DNA of 64,000 nt, from positions 19,362 through 83,361 of the forward strand of contig JANOPA010000014.1 of assembly GCA_031421635.1 (NCBI GenBank), in the 5' to 3' direction. Made by a program: the position numbers and the translations under genes. Under the pieces are notes generated by a model that was not told the DNA's origin, did not search any database, and saw nothing but the letters and a program-made list of their open reading frames with translations. This document shows positions 25,497-34,452 of this stretch, piece after piece. Numbering within the stretch: position 1 is the first letter of the stretch; every line of letters begins with the position of its first letter. The DNA comes from JAPOKJ01 sp031421635. Its GTDB lineage: Bacteria > Pseudomonadota > Gammaproteobacteria > Burkholderiales > Burkholderiaceae_E.

Positions 25497-27044
25497 TCAG
25501 GCCAAAGAGGTTTCTCTTATGTCTTTTCGAATGTCTGAAAAAACTCCGCAACACACCCAGTAGTCCAGTCCCGGAACTTTCTCAAGATAGGTGCTCTTTA
25601 GAGAGGCCCGCCCAGTGGCCGGATTACGGACTTCGTAATCTATCCAGCCATTGCCTTGATCCCGAGCCACGGTGATCGCGGCCTTGACATAAAAAAATCC
25701 TTTGGCGTCGGTCAGCTCGAAGGTGTCGGTGCCGATTAGCGTCGGCTCGCCACCGTGGGCCAACAAAAACCCGCGAAAATCGGAAAGCACAACAAACAGG
25801 TCGCGTTTATGAAATCCGGCCTCACGGTCGTTGAATTTGGCGGCAGCGGCGCTTGGGCCCCGGCGCGTCACCTCGGCCACTGCGCGCTGGACAAGTTCAA
25901 CACAGGCCTCGCGGCTATTAAAGCGCGAGGCCTTCAACCCGACTAGACTTTGATCCAAGGCGAAGGCCTCCTGCTCAAGACCCGCCGCCAATTTTGCAAC
26001 TTGATCGACGGCACTTGCGTTACTCTGTGTGAGGTTGGCCATTTGCTCGACCGCACTCTTGATCTGTCCAACACCAGTGCTTTGCTCGCTGGAGGCGTTA
26101 GCGATGTCGTCGATGAGATCTTGTGCCTGTGCGACTTGAAGTAGAACATCTTCAAGAATTTTGGCGCTGTTGTTGGAGGCGACCATCCCACCTTGAATTT
26201 GCCGGGTGGCCGAAGTGATGCGCTCTCGGATGACTTTGGCGACATCGCCACTTCGATTGGAAAGCGCTCTGACTTCATCCGCGACCTGCGCAAAGCCTCG
26301 ACCGTTGTTGCCTGCGCGCGCGGCCTCGATGGTCGCGTTTAGCGCAAGCATATTGGTTTGCGTAGCGAAGCTTTCAATCAGATCGATAATTGCAATCACC
26401 TTTTGGGACTTACGACCTGTTTCGTTGACTGCATTGCTAATTGCGATCACTTGATCGGCTCCCGCATAGGCAGCCTCCGTTGATTGTTTGGCGAGATCTT
26501 TGACTTCACGGCAGTTTTGTGCATTTCGTTCAATTGACGCGGTGAACTGCTCCAGACCTGCGCCAGTTTCTTCGAGCATCGCGGCGATTTCTTCGGCTTG
26601 GGTCAACAATCGATTGGCGTCCTGCGAGGTTTGCTTGCTGTTGTGGAGCAGGTTTTCCGCGATCCTTGCGGTCTCGTCAGTCAATACCTTAACTCGCTCA
26701 GCATATCCAAGAACGAAGGGAACCACGCCTTGGTTGCGCCACCGGCTGTCGATATCCTTGGCGTCAAATTTCCAGTCACCGCTCAAGGCGCGCTTCAATA
26801 AATCGGCGCCGATGCTCAAATGCCGTTGGCGGTAGTAAGCGAATCCAAGGAAAAGGTAGGTCCCGGCAATCAATAGACCCACCACAAGCGCGGTTCTAAA
26901 TTGACCCGGAGGAAAAATCGCTACGGCGAGTAAGGTGATCAAAATGAAGGCGCTACAGATGGGTCCAAATGCAGTGAGGCCAAAGCGCTGGTAGACCCTC
27001 AAGACAGGCCAGCCAAGAATTTCAAGAGTTTTACGCATGATCAT
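25497..27044 (-). CDS. Methyl-accepting chemotaxis protein with C-terminal Cache-like domain (1)
   Basis: 515 residues from ATG 27044 (ribosome site GGGAG); the frame extends to 27083 inside the upstream gene. Two adjacent N-terminal membrane helices (about 20-70 of the frame) leave almost no periplasmic loop. A helical signalling domain follows with hairpin tip LNATIEAARAGNNGRGFAQV; the usual Glu-Gln/His after AG is Asn-Asn here. After it comes a C-terminal domain of about 130 residues (ELVQRAVAEVTRRG, GFHKRDLFVVLSDFRGFLLAHG, LIGTDTFELTDAKG, WIDYEVRNPATGR) resembling a single Cache sensor. In this topology the sensor would be cytoplasmic. It overlaps the upstream MCP by 14 bases. Confidence 0.85.
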   Translation of the reverse strand: MIMRKTLEILGWPVLRVYQRFGLTAFGPICSAFILITLLAVAIFPPGQFRTALVVGLLIAGTYLFLGFAYYRQRHLSIGADLLKRALSGDWKFDAKDIDSRWRNQGVVPFVLGYAERVKVLTDETARIAENLLHNSKQTSQDANRLLTQAEEIAAMLEETGAGLEQFTASIERNAQNCREVKDLAKQSTEAAYAGADQVIAISNAVNETGRKSQKVIAIIDLIESFATQTNMLALNATIEAARAGNNGRGFAQVADEVRALSNRSGDVAKVIRERITSATRQIQGGMVASNNSAKILEDVLLQVAQAQDLIDDIANASSEQSTGVGQIKSAVEQMANLTQSNASAVDQVAKLAAGLEQEAFALDQSLVGLKASRFNSREACVELVQRAVAEVTRRGPSAAAAKFNDREAGFHKRDLFVVLSDFRGFLLAHGGEPTLIGTDTFELTDAKGFFYVKAAITVARDQGNGWIDYEVRNPATGRASLKSTYLEKVPGLDYWVCCGVFSDIRKDIRETSLA

Positions 27045-28623
27045 GCTCCCGCTCAAAAACGCCGGCCGTGACACAGGCTTCATGGCCTTGAACCAACTGG
27101 GCGTAGACTAATTTATCCACAATCTTCCCGCTTGCGGGAAGCTTCACCTTACAGACCTGCCAGGATTTTTGCGTCGTTCGGAGTTGTTTACGGATAATCT
27201 CAATGTCGACGGGCAAATGGGTACGGGCATCGTTACTAAGATCTTTTCCGACGATGTTTGAAATCGCGCTATGGGCGAGGCAAGGCCCATCAAAGCTCCA
27301 GATCGCGACAGCGTGTTCACACTGGTCCAGACTCGGATTGGCGTTGGAGAGATTAATGCTATCGCAGACTTCCTGAAGCCCTCGTTCTTCGATGTCTTGA
27401 ATGACTTGCTTCACCAGGCCGACAACGGTGTCCGTGTTCTTAAAGCGATCCTCTCCAAAGACATCGATCTTTGCGAGTAAACCAAGCGCGTCTTTGTTGG
27501 TGATGGCACTGACTCTCACCATATCATCGGCAGCAGCAGCATTTTGCTGTGTAATGGTGGCCATTTGTTCGACGGCTGCCTTGATCTGTTCGGAGCCGCT
27601 GGTTTGTTCGGCTGACGCCGAAGCGATGTCTTGAATCAACTGATGAGTTTGCGCCACCAGGTCTGAAATTATTTTCATGGACTGCGATGCCGCTTCTGTT
27701 GACGTGCGGCTCGAGGACAGCTCTTCCAAGCATTCGCCGACTATGAGCTTTGCGTCCGCGGCGGCGAGAGAGGCGCGCTGGGCGAGCTTGCGCACTTCGG
27801 TGGCGACTACGGCAAAGCCACGGCCATGCTCGCCAGCGCGAGCCGCTTCGATGGCCGCATTGAGCGCCAATAAGTTGGTTTGAAACGCAATGTCCTCAAT
27901 CATGGCGATAGAGCCCATCACATTCATCGACTCGGTAGAGGAGTCGCCCATGGTGTCCAGTAAGCTGTCCAACGCACCTTGAGCAGAGAGCACAAGATGA
28001 CTCGCTTTTTCAGCCCGCTTGGCCGCTTCTTGTGTATTCACCATATTGCGTTCGACGGTCGCTGAAAACTCTTCCATCGCAGAGGCGCTCTCCTCCAACA
28101 TACTTGCGATTTCTTCGGCACGATGAGACAAGGCTGCGGTGTTGCTGTCGAGTTGTTTACATGAACCCGCCACTTCGTTGGCAGCTTGTCGCGTCGAGCC
28201 TGCCAACTGTTGAATTCTCGAATGTAGCTTGTAGGTCAGGTGTTGCACGATGTATTTCGGATCTGGCTCTCGCTGTGCTGACCAACGCCCGTTGGTGAGT
28301 TTTTCAAAAATTCTTTGGGAAGTTTTTCGAACTTCAACCATATGCATTTGCACTGAAAATGCCACATAAATCGTGAAGGCCGCAAATAAGCTGAACAGCA
28401 TGGGATGCGTGTCTGCTATGCCTAGTGAAGCCATACCGAAGAAAAGCACCATCATCACGCCGACCACGGCATTTCCAAAGGCAACACCTGCCTTTGACAA
28501 GAGCAAGACCATGGGAGCGGTGATTCTCGCTAATAGATATTGAAGGGCTTCGTGCCCGTCATGGCCTTTGCCGATCAAATCTTTTGTGATGTGATCTGGC
28601 TTACTGTGAAGATCATGTTTCAT
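27031..28623 (-). CDS. Methyl-accepting chemotaxis protein with C-terminal Cache-like domain (2)
   Basis: 530 residues. Two close N-terminal membrane helices (APMVLLLSKAGVAFGNAVVG, MLFSLFAAFTIYVAFSV) with no sizeable periplasmic domain. A canonical signalling domain follows, with hairpin LLALNAAIEAARAGEHGRGF. The C-terminal ~140 residues (TVVGLVKQVIQDIEERGLQE, CEHAVAIWSFDGPCLAHSA, GKDLSNDARTHLPVD, HEACVTAGVFERE) follow the same layout as the Cache-like tail of the neighbouring MCP. The two appear to be divergent paralogues. The start overlaps the cheB stop by four bases. It probably senses an internal or diffusible signal and feeds CheA/CheW encoded upstream in the operon. Confidence 0.87.
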   Translation of the reverse strand: MKHDLHSKPDHITKDLIGKGHDGHEALQYLLARITAPMVLLLSKAGVAFGNAVVGVMMVLFFGMASLGIADTHPMLFSLFAAFTIYVAFSVQMHMVEVRKTSQRIFEKLTNGRWSAQREPDPKYIVQHLTYKLHSRIQQLAGSTRQAANEVAGSCKQLDSNTAALSHRAEEIASMLEESASAMEEFSATVERNMVNTQEAAKRAEKASHLVLSAQGALDSLLDTMGDSSTESMNVMGSIAMIEDIAFQTNLLALNAAIEAARAGEHGRGFAVVATEVRKLAQRASLAAADAKLIVGECLEELSSSRTSTEAASQSMKIISDLVAQTHQLIQDIASASAEQTSGSEQIKAAVEQMATITQQNAAAADDMVRVSAITNKDALGLLAKIDVFGEDRFKNTDTVVGLVKQVIQDIEERGLQEVCDSINLSNANPSLDQCEHAVAIWSFDGPCLAHSAISNIVGKDLSNDARTHLPVDIEIIRKQLRTTQKSWQVCKVKLPASGKIVDKLVYAQLVQGHEACVTAGVFEREHDHA

Positions 28624-29723
28624 GAGGAGAACCGTTGACTAAGTGTATGAATAATTTCTTGAGGAAAATCTTGAAGACTAATTTGCCGATGCGAGTGGCC
28701 GTTCTCAAACACTACCTTAGGCATACCATAGATGGCGCAGCTTGGCTCGTCTTGGCTAAGCACGTAGCCGCCGCTCGTAAAAATATCCGCAGTACCGTTA
28801 GCACCGTCACGTCCCATGCCCGTGAGCACACAGGCCAAGCTTGCATCACCAAAAGCAAGGGCGACTGAAGAAAATAGTTTGTCGATGGACGGCCTGTATA
28901 GATCGGAGGGCAAGGGCTTGTCCAGTTTTACGTAAACATTCAGCGACTCCCGCCGATGCACTTGAAAATGGCAACCCCCTGGAGCGATGTAGGCGGTTCC
29001 TGGACAAAGTACCTCGCCGTGCTCCGCGAGTTTCACTCTGATGGCCTTTACCGAGCGGCTGAGCCGGTTGGTATATAGGGTCGTGAAGGATGTGGGCATG
29101 TGAATGGCAATCACGATAGGAGGGGAGTGCGCGGGCAGTTTTTCTAAAATGCTTGTGACCGCGCTTGGACCCCCAGTGGATGCGCCAATAGCGAGAATCG
29201 CTTGTGATCGGGGAGCAAGAGTGGAGGCCGCGGCAGGCGCCTTGCGAAGGCGCGTCTGCGCTGCCGAAATCCTCGCATTTGAATCGCTTAGATTTTGACG
29301 AATGCGCTTCGATCTAAAAGCGTGTCCCGCTTCGTATACTTTGATCAGTAATTCCTCGGCATAATCTGAGAGGGTGCGTGTGTGCGGCTGCAGCCCTGGT
29401 TTGAGCACAAAATCGAGTGCTCCAAGCGCAAGGCAATCCAAGGTAATTTGAGCGCCTTCCCGAGTCATGCTGGATACCATAATGACGGGTATAGGACACT
29501 TGGAGAGGACATGCTTGAGGATTGTCGTCCCTTTCAGGTGTGGCATCTCGACGTCAAGGGTAATAACATCGGGACCTAAACGCTCAATTGCTGCAACGAC
29601 CTCTGATCCGTCCTGGCAAAAGCCGACGACGGAGATTTCGGGGTTCGATCTTAGGATCTTGGCGATCACACCGCGCGCGACTACTGAGTCGTCTACGATC
29701 AGAACTTTGACAGGTGCATCCAT
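28620..29723 (-). CDS. cheB: CheB, chemotaxis protein-glutamate methylesterase/deamidase
   Basis: 367 residues. The receiver domain (about 1-125) carries the acidic pair Asp11/Asp12 and phospho-acceptor Asp57 (VITLDVEMPHLKG). A linker of about 50 residues leads to the methylesterase domain, with the catalytic Ser in AIGASTGGPSA, His in VIAIHMPTSF and Asp in TGMGRDGANG. It removes methyl groups from MCP glutamates when phosphorylated by CheA. It lies one base after the cheD stop and overlaps the downstream MCP start, so it is part of the operon. All key residues are present. Confidence 0.96.
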   Translation of the reverse strand: MDAPVKVLIVDDSVVARGVIAKILRSNPEISVVGFCQDGSEVVAAIERLGPDVITLDVEMPHLKGTTILKHVLSKCPIPVIMVSSMTREGAQITLDCLALGALDFVLKPGLQPHTRTLSDYAEELLIKVYEAGHAFRSKRIRQNLSDSNARISAAQTRLRKAPAAASTLAPRSQAILAIGASTGGPSAVTSILEKLPAHSPPIVIAIHMPTSFTTLYTNRLSRSVKAIRVKLAEHGEVLCPGTAYIAPGGCHFQVHRRESLNVYVKLDKPLPSDLYRPSIDKLFSSVALAFGDASLACVLTGMGRDGANGTADIFTSGGYVLSQDEPSCAIYGMPKVVFENGHSHRQISLQDFPQEIIHTLSQRFSS

Positions 29724-29724
29724 C

Positions 29725-30363
29725 TTAGGATTTTTCGAAGAGGCTGATGTCGGGCTTTAGAGTGGTGCTGCTTTGCACTAAGGCCGCTGCGTGGCGGCTT
29801 TCTCTGTGCTGGACGCGGTTCAAGCTTACTTCGATATGGCGGCACTCAGGTTGGCTGAGCTGGGTGGCCCAATAGAGTCTGCGTGCAAAAATCCCTCCAG
29901 TGTCTTGACCACGTAGCTTTATCCTCTCTTGCCTTAAGTACTGCGCTGCAAATTGAATATTGCACAGTCCCACATTGGTGAGTTCAGTGAGGATCTGACC
30001 TCCCCCGAAAATCCAGGCCAGCATCCGATCCTTCTTGGCACCTTGGGACAAGAGTTCATTGATGAGAAGTTCCATGGCGTAACTTCCGTAGCGCGCGTTT
30101 CGATTGGTCGGGTCCGCGTTCGATATCTCAGGCAAGCCAATCTCTCGTTGGGCGGGAAGCATAAAGTGATTCATGCCGATCAAGCCTGCAGCTTGGTCCG
30201 TGAGGCAAACCGCGACACATGAGCCAAGAACCGTCATTAGGCCTTCGGAGGGTTTGGGATTGACACCTTCAGACGACGCTTTTCGCGATGTTGCAAACTC
30301 ACCTGGCAGGAGTCGACGGACCCAACTGGAATGTTCGCGATCAAAAAAGCGATGCGGTTTCAT
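29725..30363 (-). CDS. cheD: CheD, chemoreceptor glutamine deamidase
   Basis: 212 residues. The CheD core shows the catalytic Cys in MTVLGSCVAVCLTD, His in IGMNHFMLP and the conserved glycine run in AWIFGGGQIL. It deamidates receptor glutamines and in some bacteria interacts with CheC-type phosphatases. The C-terminal ~50 residues after GGIFARRLYW form an extension that ends in LKPDISLFEKS. The gene overlaps cheR by four bases and is directly followed by cheB, the common R-D-B order of betaproteobacterial chemotaxis operons. Confidence 0.95.
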   Translation of the reverse strand: MKPHRFFDREHSSWVRRLLPGEFATSRKASSEGVNPKPSEGLMTVLGSCVAVCLTDQAAGLIGMNHFMLPAQREIGLPEISNADPTNRNARYGSYAMELLINELLSQGAKKDRMLAWIFGGGQILTELTNVGLCNIQFAAQYLRQERIKLRGQDTGGIFARRLYWATQLSQPECRHIEVSLNRVQHRESRHAAALVQSSTTLKPDISLFEKS

Positions 30364-31166
30364 AGCGCTCGACGCGGGCTAAACACGGTCCGACCGCGGC
30401 TTTGGAATAATTCGTCGGAGTGAATGAGCATCTCCGTGTGCCCAGTGAAAAACAGGCCATCCATTTTCAAGTGACGAGCGACGTACTCTGCAAACTGACG
30501 TTGTGTGGTCGTATTAAAGTAAATCATGACGTTACGACAGAAGACAGCGTCAAGAGGCTTCCAAGGGAGAACGCTTCCCTTGGCGGCCAGATTAAAAGGC
30601 TTGAACTCGACGAGTCGTTTCAGCTCGGGTTTGACTTGAACTTGGGCTTGATTGATCGAGTCGAAATACTTTGAGATCAGTCCAGGCTTGAGATGGAGGA
30701 GCTCGGACTTCGAATAGATACCTTGCTTCGCGAGGCTTAGTGCGTGGGTGTCAATGTCGCTTGCTAACACGAAGGCTTGCTTGCGATCAAGTAGACTGGG
30801 GTAGGCCTGAGTTAGAGCAATCAGTATGGAATAAGGCTCTTGCCCTGATGAGCATCCCGCGCTCCAAATCTTGGCGCTGGAAAAGTTTTCCTTGAGATGA
30901 TCCACCAGGATTGGGAAGTGGTGAGCCTCTCTGAAAAATGAGGTCACATTGGTGGTCATCGCGTTGACGAAACCTTCGACTTGGGTTCGATCTTTTTCGA
31001 CCAAGTCGACGTAGTCCGCAAGCTTGGTAAGGCCTAGGCTGCGCATCGGGCGGCTCAAGCGATTCGAAGCCATTTGACGCTTACTCGGGTTCAGTTCAAT
31101 CCCGGCATGTTTTCCAAGTAAGCTGCGAACGGATGCGAACGCCTGATCATCAAGAATCAGGCTCAT
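30360..31166 (-). CDS. cheR: CheR, chemotaxis protein methyltransferase
   Basis: 268 residues. An N-terminal helical CheR domain (about 5-75, ASNRLSRPMRSLGL) is followed by the SAM-dependent methyltransferase fold. The SAM motif is AKIWSAGCSSGQEPYSILIA, a middle acidic motif is LASDIDTHAL, and FCRNVMIYFN is the CheR signature. It methylates MCP glutamates with S-adenosylmethionine. The start overlaps the cheW stop by four bases. There is no pentapeptide-binding or TPR extension. Confidence 0.96.
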   Translation of the reverse strand: MSLILDDQAFASVRSLLGKHAGIELNPSKRQMASNRLSRPMRSLGLTKLADYVDLVEKDRTQVEGFVNAMTTNVTSFFREAHHFPILVDHLKENFSSAKIWSAGCSSGQEPYSILIALTQAYPSLLDRKQAFVLASDIDTHALSLAKQGIYSKSELLHLKPGLISKYFDSINQAQVQVKPELKRLVEFKPFNLAAKGSVLPWKPLDAVFCRNVMIYFNTTTQRQFAEYVARHLKMDGLFFTGHTEMLIHSDELFQSRGRTVFSPRRAL

Positions 31167-31711
31167 GAGAATGTCGCCTCTTCAGTGACTCGTGCCACCG
31201 CGTGGAGTTCTTCGGGTTGGAGGACCTTCTGTAAGTCAATCAGGAGCACAACCTGTTCTCCAAGCTGAGTCATTCCAATTAAATACCGAATATCAATCGC
31301 CATGGTGGTTCGGGGAACCGTCTGAATCGCGGCCGAGTGAATGCTGATGACATCTAGAACGCTATCCACCTGAATCCCGACTTTCCGAGACTCAAGCTCA
31401 CTGATCAGCACCAGGTCCTGGCGACCTGCGACCTTTTCACGATTCAGATTGAAGCGCTCCTTGAGATCGATCACTGGAACAATTTCACCGCGAAGACTGG
31501 TGACGCCGACAACATAGGAGGGTGCGTGGGCTACTCGCGTCAGGTGGGCGCCGGTTCGAACTTCCCGGATTTGCAGCAGGCTAACGGCGTAGGTATGGCC
31601 CGAGACCTTGAAGGTCAGGAATGATTGGCTAACAGCATGGTCGGTCGGCTTGGCCATGATCGAGTCCTCTGGATGTGACGGTTGGGTCGCGTGAACGGAG
31701 ATCTTGAGCAT
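31163..31711 (-). CDS. cheW: CheW, chemotaxis coupling protein
   Basis: 182 residues from ATG 31711, which has an AGGA ribosome site; another plausible start is ATG 31657 (MAKPTDHAV), and the open frame to 31846 lies inside cheA. The single CheW beta-barrel domain is clear: FLTFKVSGHTYAVSLLQIRE, SYVVGVTSLRGEIVPVIDLK, VGIQVDSVLDV and GEQVVLLIDLQKVL. It links MCP tips to CheA at the membrane. It sits 16 bases after cheA and overlaps cheR. Confidence 0.95.
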   Translation of the reverse strand: MLKISVHATQPSHPEDSIMAKPTDHAVSQSFLTFKVSGHTYAVSLLQIREVRTGAHLTRVAHAPSYVVGVTSLRGEIVPVIDLKERFNLNREKVAGRQDLVLISELESRKVGIQVDSVLDVISIHSAAIQTVPRTTMAIDIRYLIGMTQLGEQVVLLIDLQKVLQPEELHAVARVTEEATFS

Positions 31712-31727
31712 CTTTTTTCCTGGTCGG

Positions 31728-33704
31728 TTACGCTGTGACGAGTTGCGCGGTGCCAATGGTTCGACCAAGAGCGATCGAATCCAAGACGAAAGTGATTTTC
31801 CCAGCGCCGAGTACGGTCGCGCTTTGACAATACTTTGCAGGCCCAAGATTTTTCTCGATGTTCTTGATCACAATTTGCTTTTCACCAATAATTCGATGCA
31901 CGCCCAGTAGGCTTAGATCGTCACCGTTGCGTAGAACAATGCCCAGGAGTGATCCGGGTGCCGGATGTAAGGGTGTCGTTTCCATCAGATCGGCGAGGTG
32001 TGCATACGGGACAAGCGCGGTGCGGAGCGGGAAAAGCTTTTGGCCATTCGGCAGCTCTTGCAAGCCGGAAGGGTGCAGTTGAATGCATTCGGAAATCGAA
32101 CTCAGCAGGATTGCGTATTGTTCGCCGTCGCATTCGACGATGAGCGCATCGGTCAAAGCCAAAGTGAGGGGCAGGACGATTGAAAAGCAAGTCCCCCGTC
32201 CGGGTGTGCTGTGGACCTGTAGTTCACCATTAAGCGACTTGATCGCTTCGGCTACGGCGTCTAAGCCGACCCCTCGACCCGACCAATGATCGACCTGAGC
32301 AGCGGTTGAAAAGCCCGGCGAGAAAATTAGCTCCGCCCATTGTGCGTCGCTGCGCGGTGTGTGTTCGTCCGCCAAACCTTTCTGGATTGCTTTGGTACGA
32401 ATTGCCTGAATATCAAATCCACGTCCATCTTCTTCAATGTGAAGTACGAAGCTTGCGCCGCGCTGTTCAGCCCGAAGGCGAAGGGTCGCGGTTTCTGCTT
32501 TTCCTAAGGAGATGCGTTCGCTGGGTGACTCTAAACCGTGATCCAATGCGTTGCGAATCAAGTGAGTGACAGGATCGATCAGACGCTCAATGATATTGCT
32601 GTCGAGCTCGATTTGCTCACCGACAATGATGACTTGGACTCGTTTGCCGAGTTCAACTTTAGCGTCGCGCACGACTCGCTCAAAGCGCTTAAACAAAGTC
32701 GTGACGGGCGACATGCGCATGGAAAGAATTGCGTCCTGAAGTTGTCGAGTTTGCCGACCGAGACGCTCAAAGAGTTCAATAACTTCTTGATCGATCACCT
32801 TGCTTTCAAGCTCGGCCTGAAAAATGGCCAGATCTGCGAGATGGCCAAGAAGTAAATCAATTTTTTCACTTGGAACCTGAATGGCGCGCTGCTCTCGTCG
32901 TCGCTCGACTTGGATCGCGGTAGGCTCATCGATATTGGCGTCGTCGTTTTCTTGAACTTCCGTAATCTCAAGATCGCAAAGGTCGTCGATCCATTCGAAT
33001 AGGGAGCGAATCTCTTGCGCGGAACGAGTGGTTTCCAGAATGGTTGACCAATGCAGAAAGTTCGGCTCCGTGGCGTAGCCTGGAGCTTGATTTTCCCAGG
33101 CAATAACCTCTTTCTCGTCCCATAAAGCCGTTGTTGTAAGTGTTCCTTGTTCGGCAAGATTGTCTAGATAACGCAGAGGGTCGTTGCCACAGCTTCGCAT
33201 GCCAGGATGAGGTCGAAAGCGCAGTACGAATTTATGTGTTCCTGATTTTCGCCTGAAATCAGAAGAGGATGTTGACTTTGAGAGAGCTTCGCTAGCGTCC
33301 AGAGCTTCTTGAATTTGATTCAGCTTCCGACTAAGTGCATCGACACGCTGAGTGGAAACATCGCCCTGCTTTTGTTGGGCACTACCTACCATTGAGCGCA
33401 GAAGATCTAAGGCACTTAAGAAAAGACTGATGTGCTCATCGTTGAGTTTGAGGTGGGAGGCGCCACTTATACGTCGATAGGTTTCCAGAACGGTTTCAAG
33501 TGCGTGCGCAAACTCTGCCATTTGATTAAAGCCGAGCGTTCCTGCAGAACCCTTGATCGAATGAATTGCTCGAAATGCGGCATTAATGCTTTCGTTAATT
33601 GGGACTTGCTTTTCAATGCAAAGCAATGCCTCTTCGGCTTGATCTAGGCAGTCAAGCACTTCTTCAAAAAATGCAGAGTGAAATTGACTTAAGTCAATTG
33701 ACAT
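31728..33704 (-). CDS. cheA: CheA, chemotaxis histidine kinase
   Basis: 658 residues from ATG 33704 (MSIDLSQFHSAFFEEV); a TTG at 33713 is an alternative. The P1 Hpt domain has phospho-His48 (FRAIHSIKGSAGTLGF). A middle region of about residues 150-270 is divergent. Dimerisation helices follow, then the P4 ATPase with HLIRNALDHGLESPSER (N box), EEDGRGFD (G1) and GRGVGLDAVAEAI (G2). The C-terminal P5 domain is CheW-like (LALTDALIVECDGEQYAIL). It autophosphorylates under receptor control and passes phosphate to CheY and CheB. It overlaps the preceding receiver gene by 11 bases. Confidence 0.96.
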   Translation of the reverse strand: MSIDLSQFHSAFFEEVLDCLDQAEEALLCIEKQVPINESINAAFRAIHSIKGSAGTLGFNQMAEFAHALETVLETYRRISGASHLKLNDEHISLFLSALDLLRSMVGSAQQKQGDVSTQRVDALSRKLNQIQEALDASEALSKSTSSSDFRRKSGTHKFVLRFRPHPGMRSCGNDPLRYLDNLAEQGTLTTTALWDEKEVIAWENQAPGYATEPNFLHWSTILETTRSAQEIRSLFEWIDDLCDLEITEVQENDDANIDEPTAIQVERRREQRAIQVPSEKIDLLLGHLADLAIFQAELESKVIDQEVIELFERLGRQTRQLQDAILSMRMSPVTTLFKRFERVVRDAKVELGKRVQVIIVGEQIELDSNIIERLIDPVTHLIRNALDHGLESPSERISLGKAETATLRLRAEQRGASFVLHIEEDGRGFDIQAIRTKAIQKGLADEHTPRSDAQWAELIFSPGFSTAAQVDHWSGRGVGLDAVAEAIKSLNGELQVHSTPGRGTCFSIVLPLTLALTDALIVECDGEQYAILLSSISECIQLHPSGLQELPNGQKLFPLRTALVPYAHLADLMETTPLHPAPGSLLGIVLRNGDDLSLLGVHRIIGEKQIVIKNIEKNLGPAKYCQSATVLGAGKITFVLDSIALGRTIGTAQLVTA

Positions 33705-34071
33705 ATTGATCAACCAGAATCTGATTGATTTTGTTGGTTAAGGACTCTTCCGTGAAGGGCTTGGCGATCCAATCCATTGCACCGGCTTGTTTTGCCTTTT
33801 CAATGTTCTCGTCCTTCGCTCCTTTGGCAAGCACCACGATTGGAGTGTTCTTGAAATGCTCGATTAACTTCAGACGCTGAATCAAAGTGATCCCGTCCAT
33901 GCCTGGCATGTTGATATCGGTGATCACCAAGTGAACTCGTCGACCTTTGGCGATGGTCAGAGCTTCCTCCCCAGAACTTGCATGAAAAACTCGGTGTCCA
34001 AATTTCTGGAGGACGGAGGCTACGATATTGCGTATGGACGCAACATCATCAACAATCATAATTCTTGCCAT
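33694..34071 (-). CDS. CheY-like single-domain response regulator (second copy)
   Basis: 125 residues, receiver domain only. Asp8/Asp9, phospho-acceptor Asp52 (LVITDINMPGMDG) and Lys in WIAKPFTEESL are present. The position where CheY has a conserved Thr/Ser reads VVLAKGAKDE, that is Ala instead of Thr, which may alter signal transmission or dephosphorylation. It sits between the other cheY-like gene (6 bases) and cheA (overlap 11). It could act as a phosphate sink or regulate another output. Confidence 0.92.
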   Translation of the reverse strand: MARIMIVDDVASIRNIVASVLQKFGHRVFHASSGEEALTIAKGRRVHLVITDINMPGMDGITLIQRLKLIEHFKNTPIVVLAKGAKDENIEKAKQAGAMDWIAKPFTEESLTNKINQILVDQYVN

Positions 34072-34077
34072 AGTTTT

Positions 34078-34440
34078 CTACCCTAAGACTCGGGGAAGCA
34101 CGTCAATCAGTGCCTGTGGGTTAAAGGGTTTCACGATCCATCCTGTGGCTCCTGCCGCTCGGCCCGCGGCCTTCATGTTGGATCCCGCCTCGGTTGTCAG
34201 TACTAAGATGGGTTTGGCCTGAGTGCTTGGCTGAGCCCGTAAGGCCTTGATAAGGTCCAAGCCACTCATGTTCGGCATGTTCATGTCGGTAATAATCAGA
34301 TCGAAAGGCTCCGTTTTACAAGCGTCCAGCGCAGCCTCGCCGTCGACAGCGGAGCGGACTTCATGGCCCGCCTTTTCAAGCGTGAACACAACCATTTGGC
34401 GCATGGTGACTGAGTCGTCGACAATAAGTATTTTTGCCAA
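34078..34440 (-). CDS. cheY: CheY, chemotaxis response regulator
   Basis: 120 residues, receiver domain only: Asp8/Asp9, phospho-acceptor Asp52 (LIITDMNMPNMSG), Thr in ILVLTTEAGS and Lys in WIVKPFNPQAL, a complete CheY active site. This is the more canonical of the two adjacent receivers and the likely output regulator for flagellar motors or pili, neither of which is encoded in the window. It lies 12 bases after the membrane coiled-coil gene and 6 bases before the second receiver gene. Confidence 0.92.
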   Translation of the reverse strand: MAKILIVDDSVTMRQMVVFTLEKAGHEVRSAVDGEAALDACKTEPFDLIITDMNMPNMSGLDLIKALRAQPSTQAKPILVLTTEAGSNMKAAGRAAGATGWIVKPFNPQALIDVLPRVLG

Positions 34441-34452
34441 AATTTACTCCTT

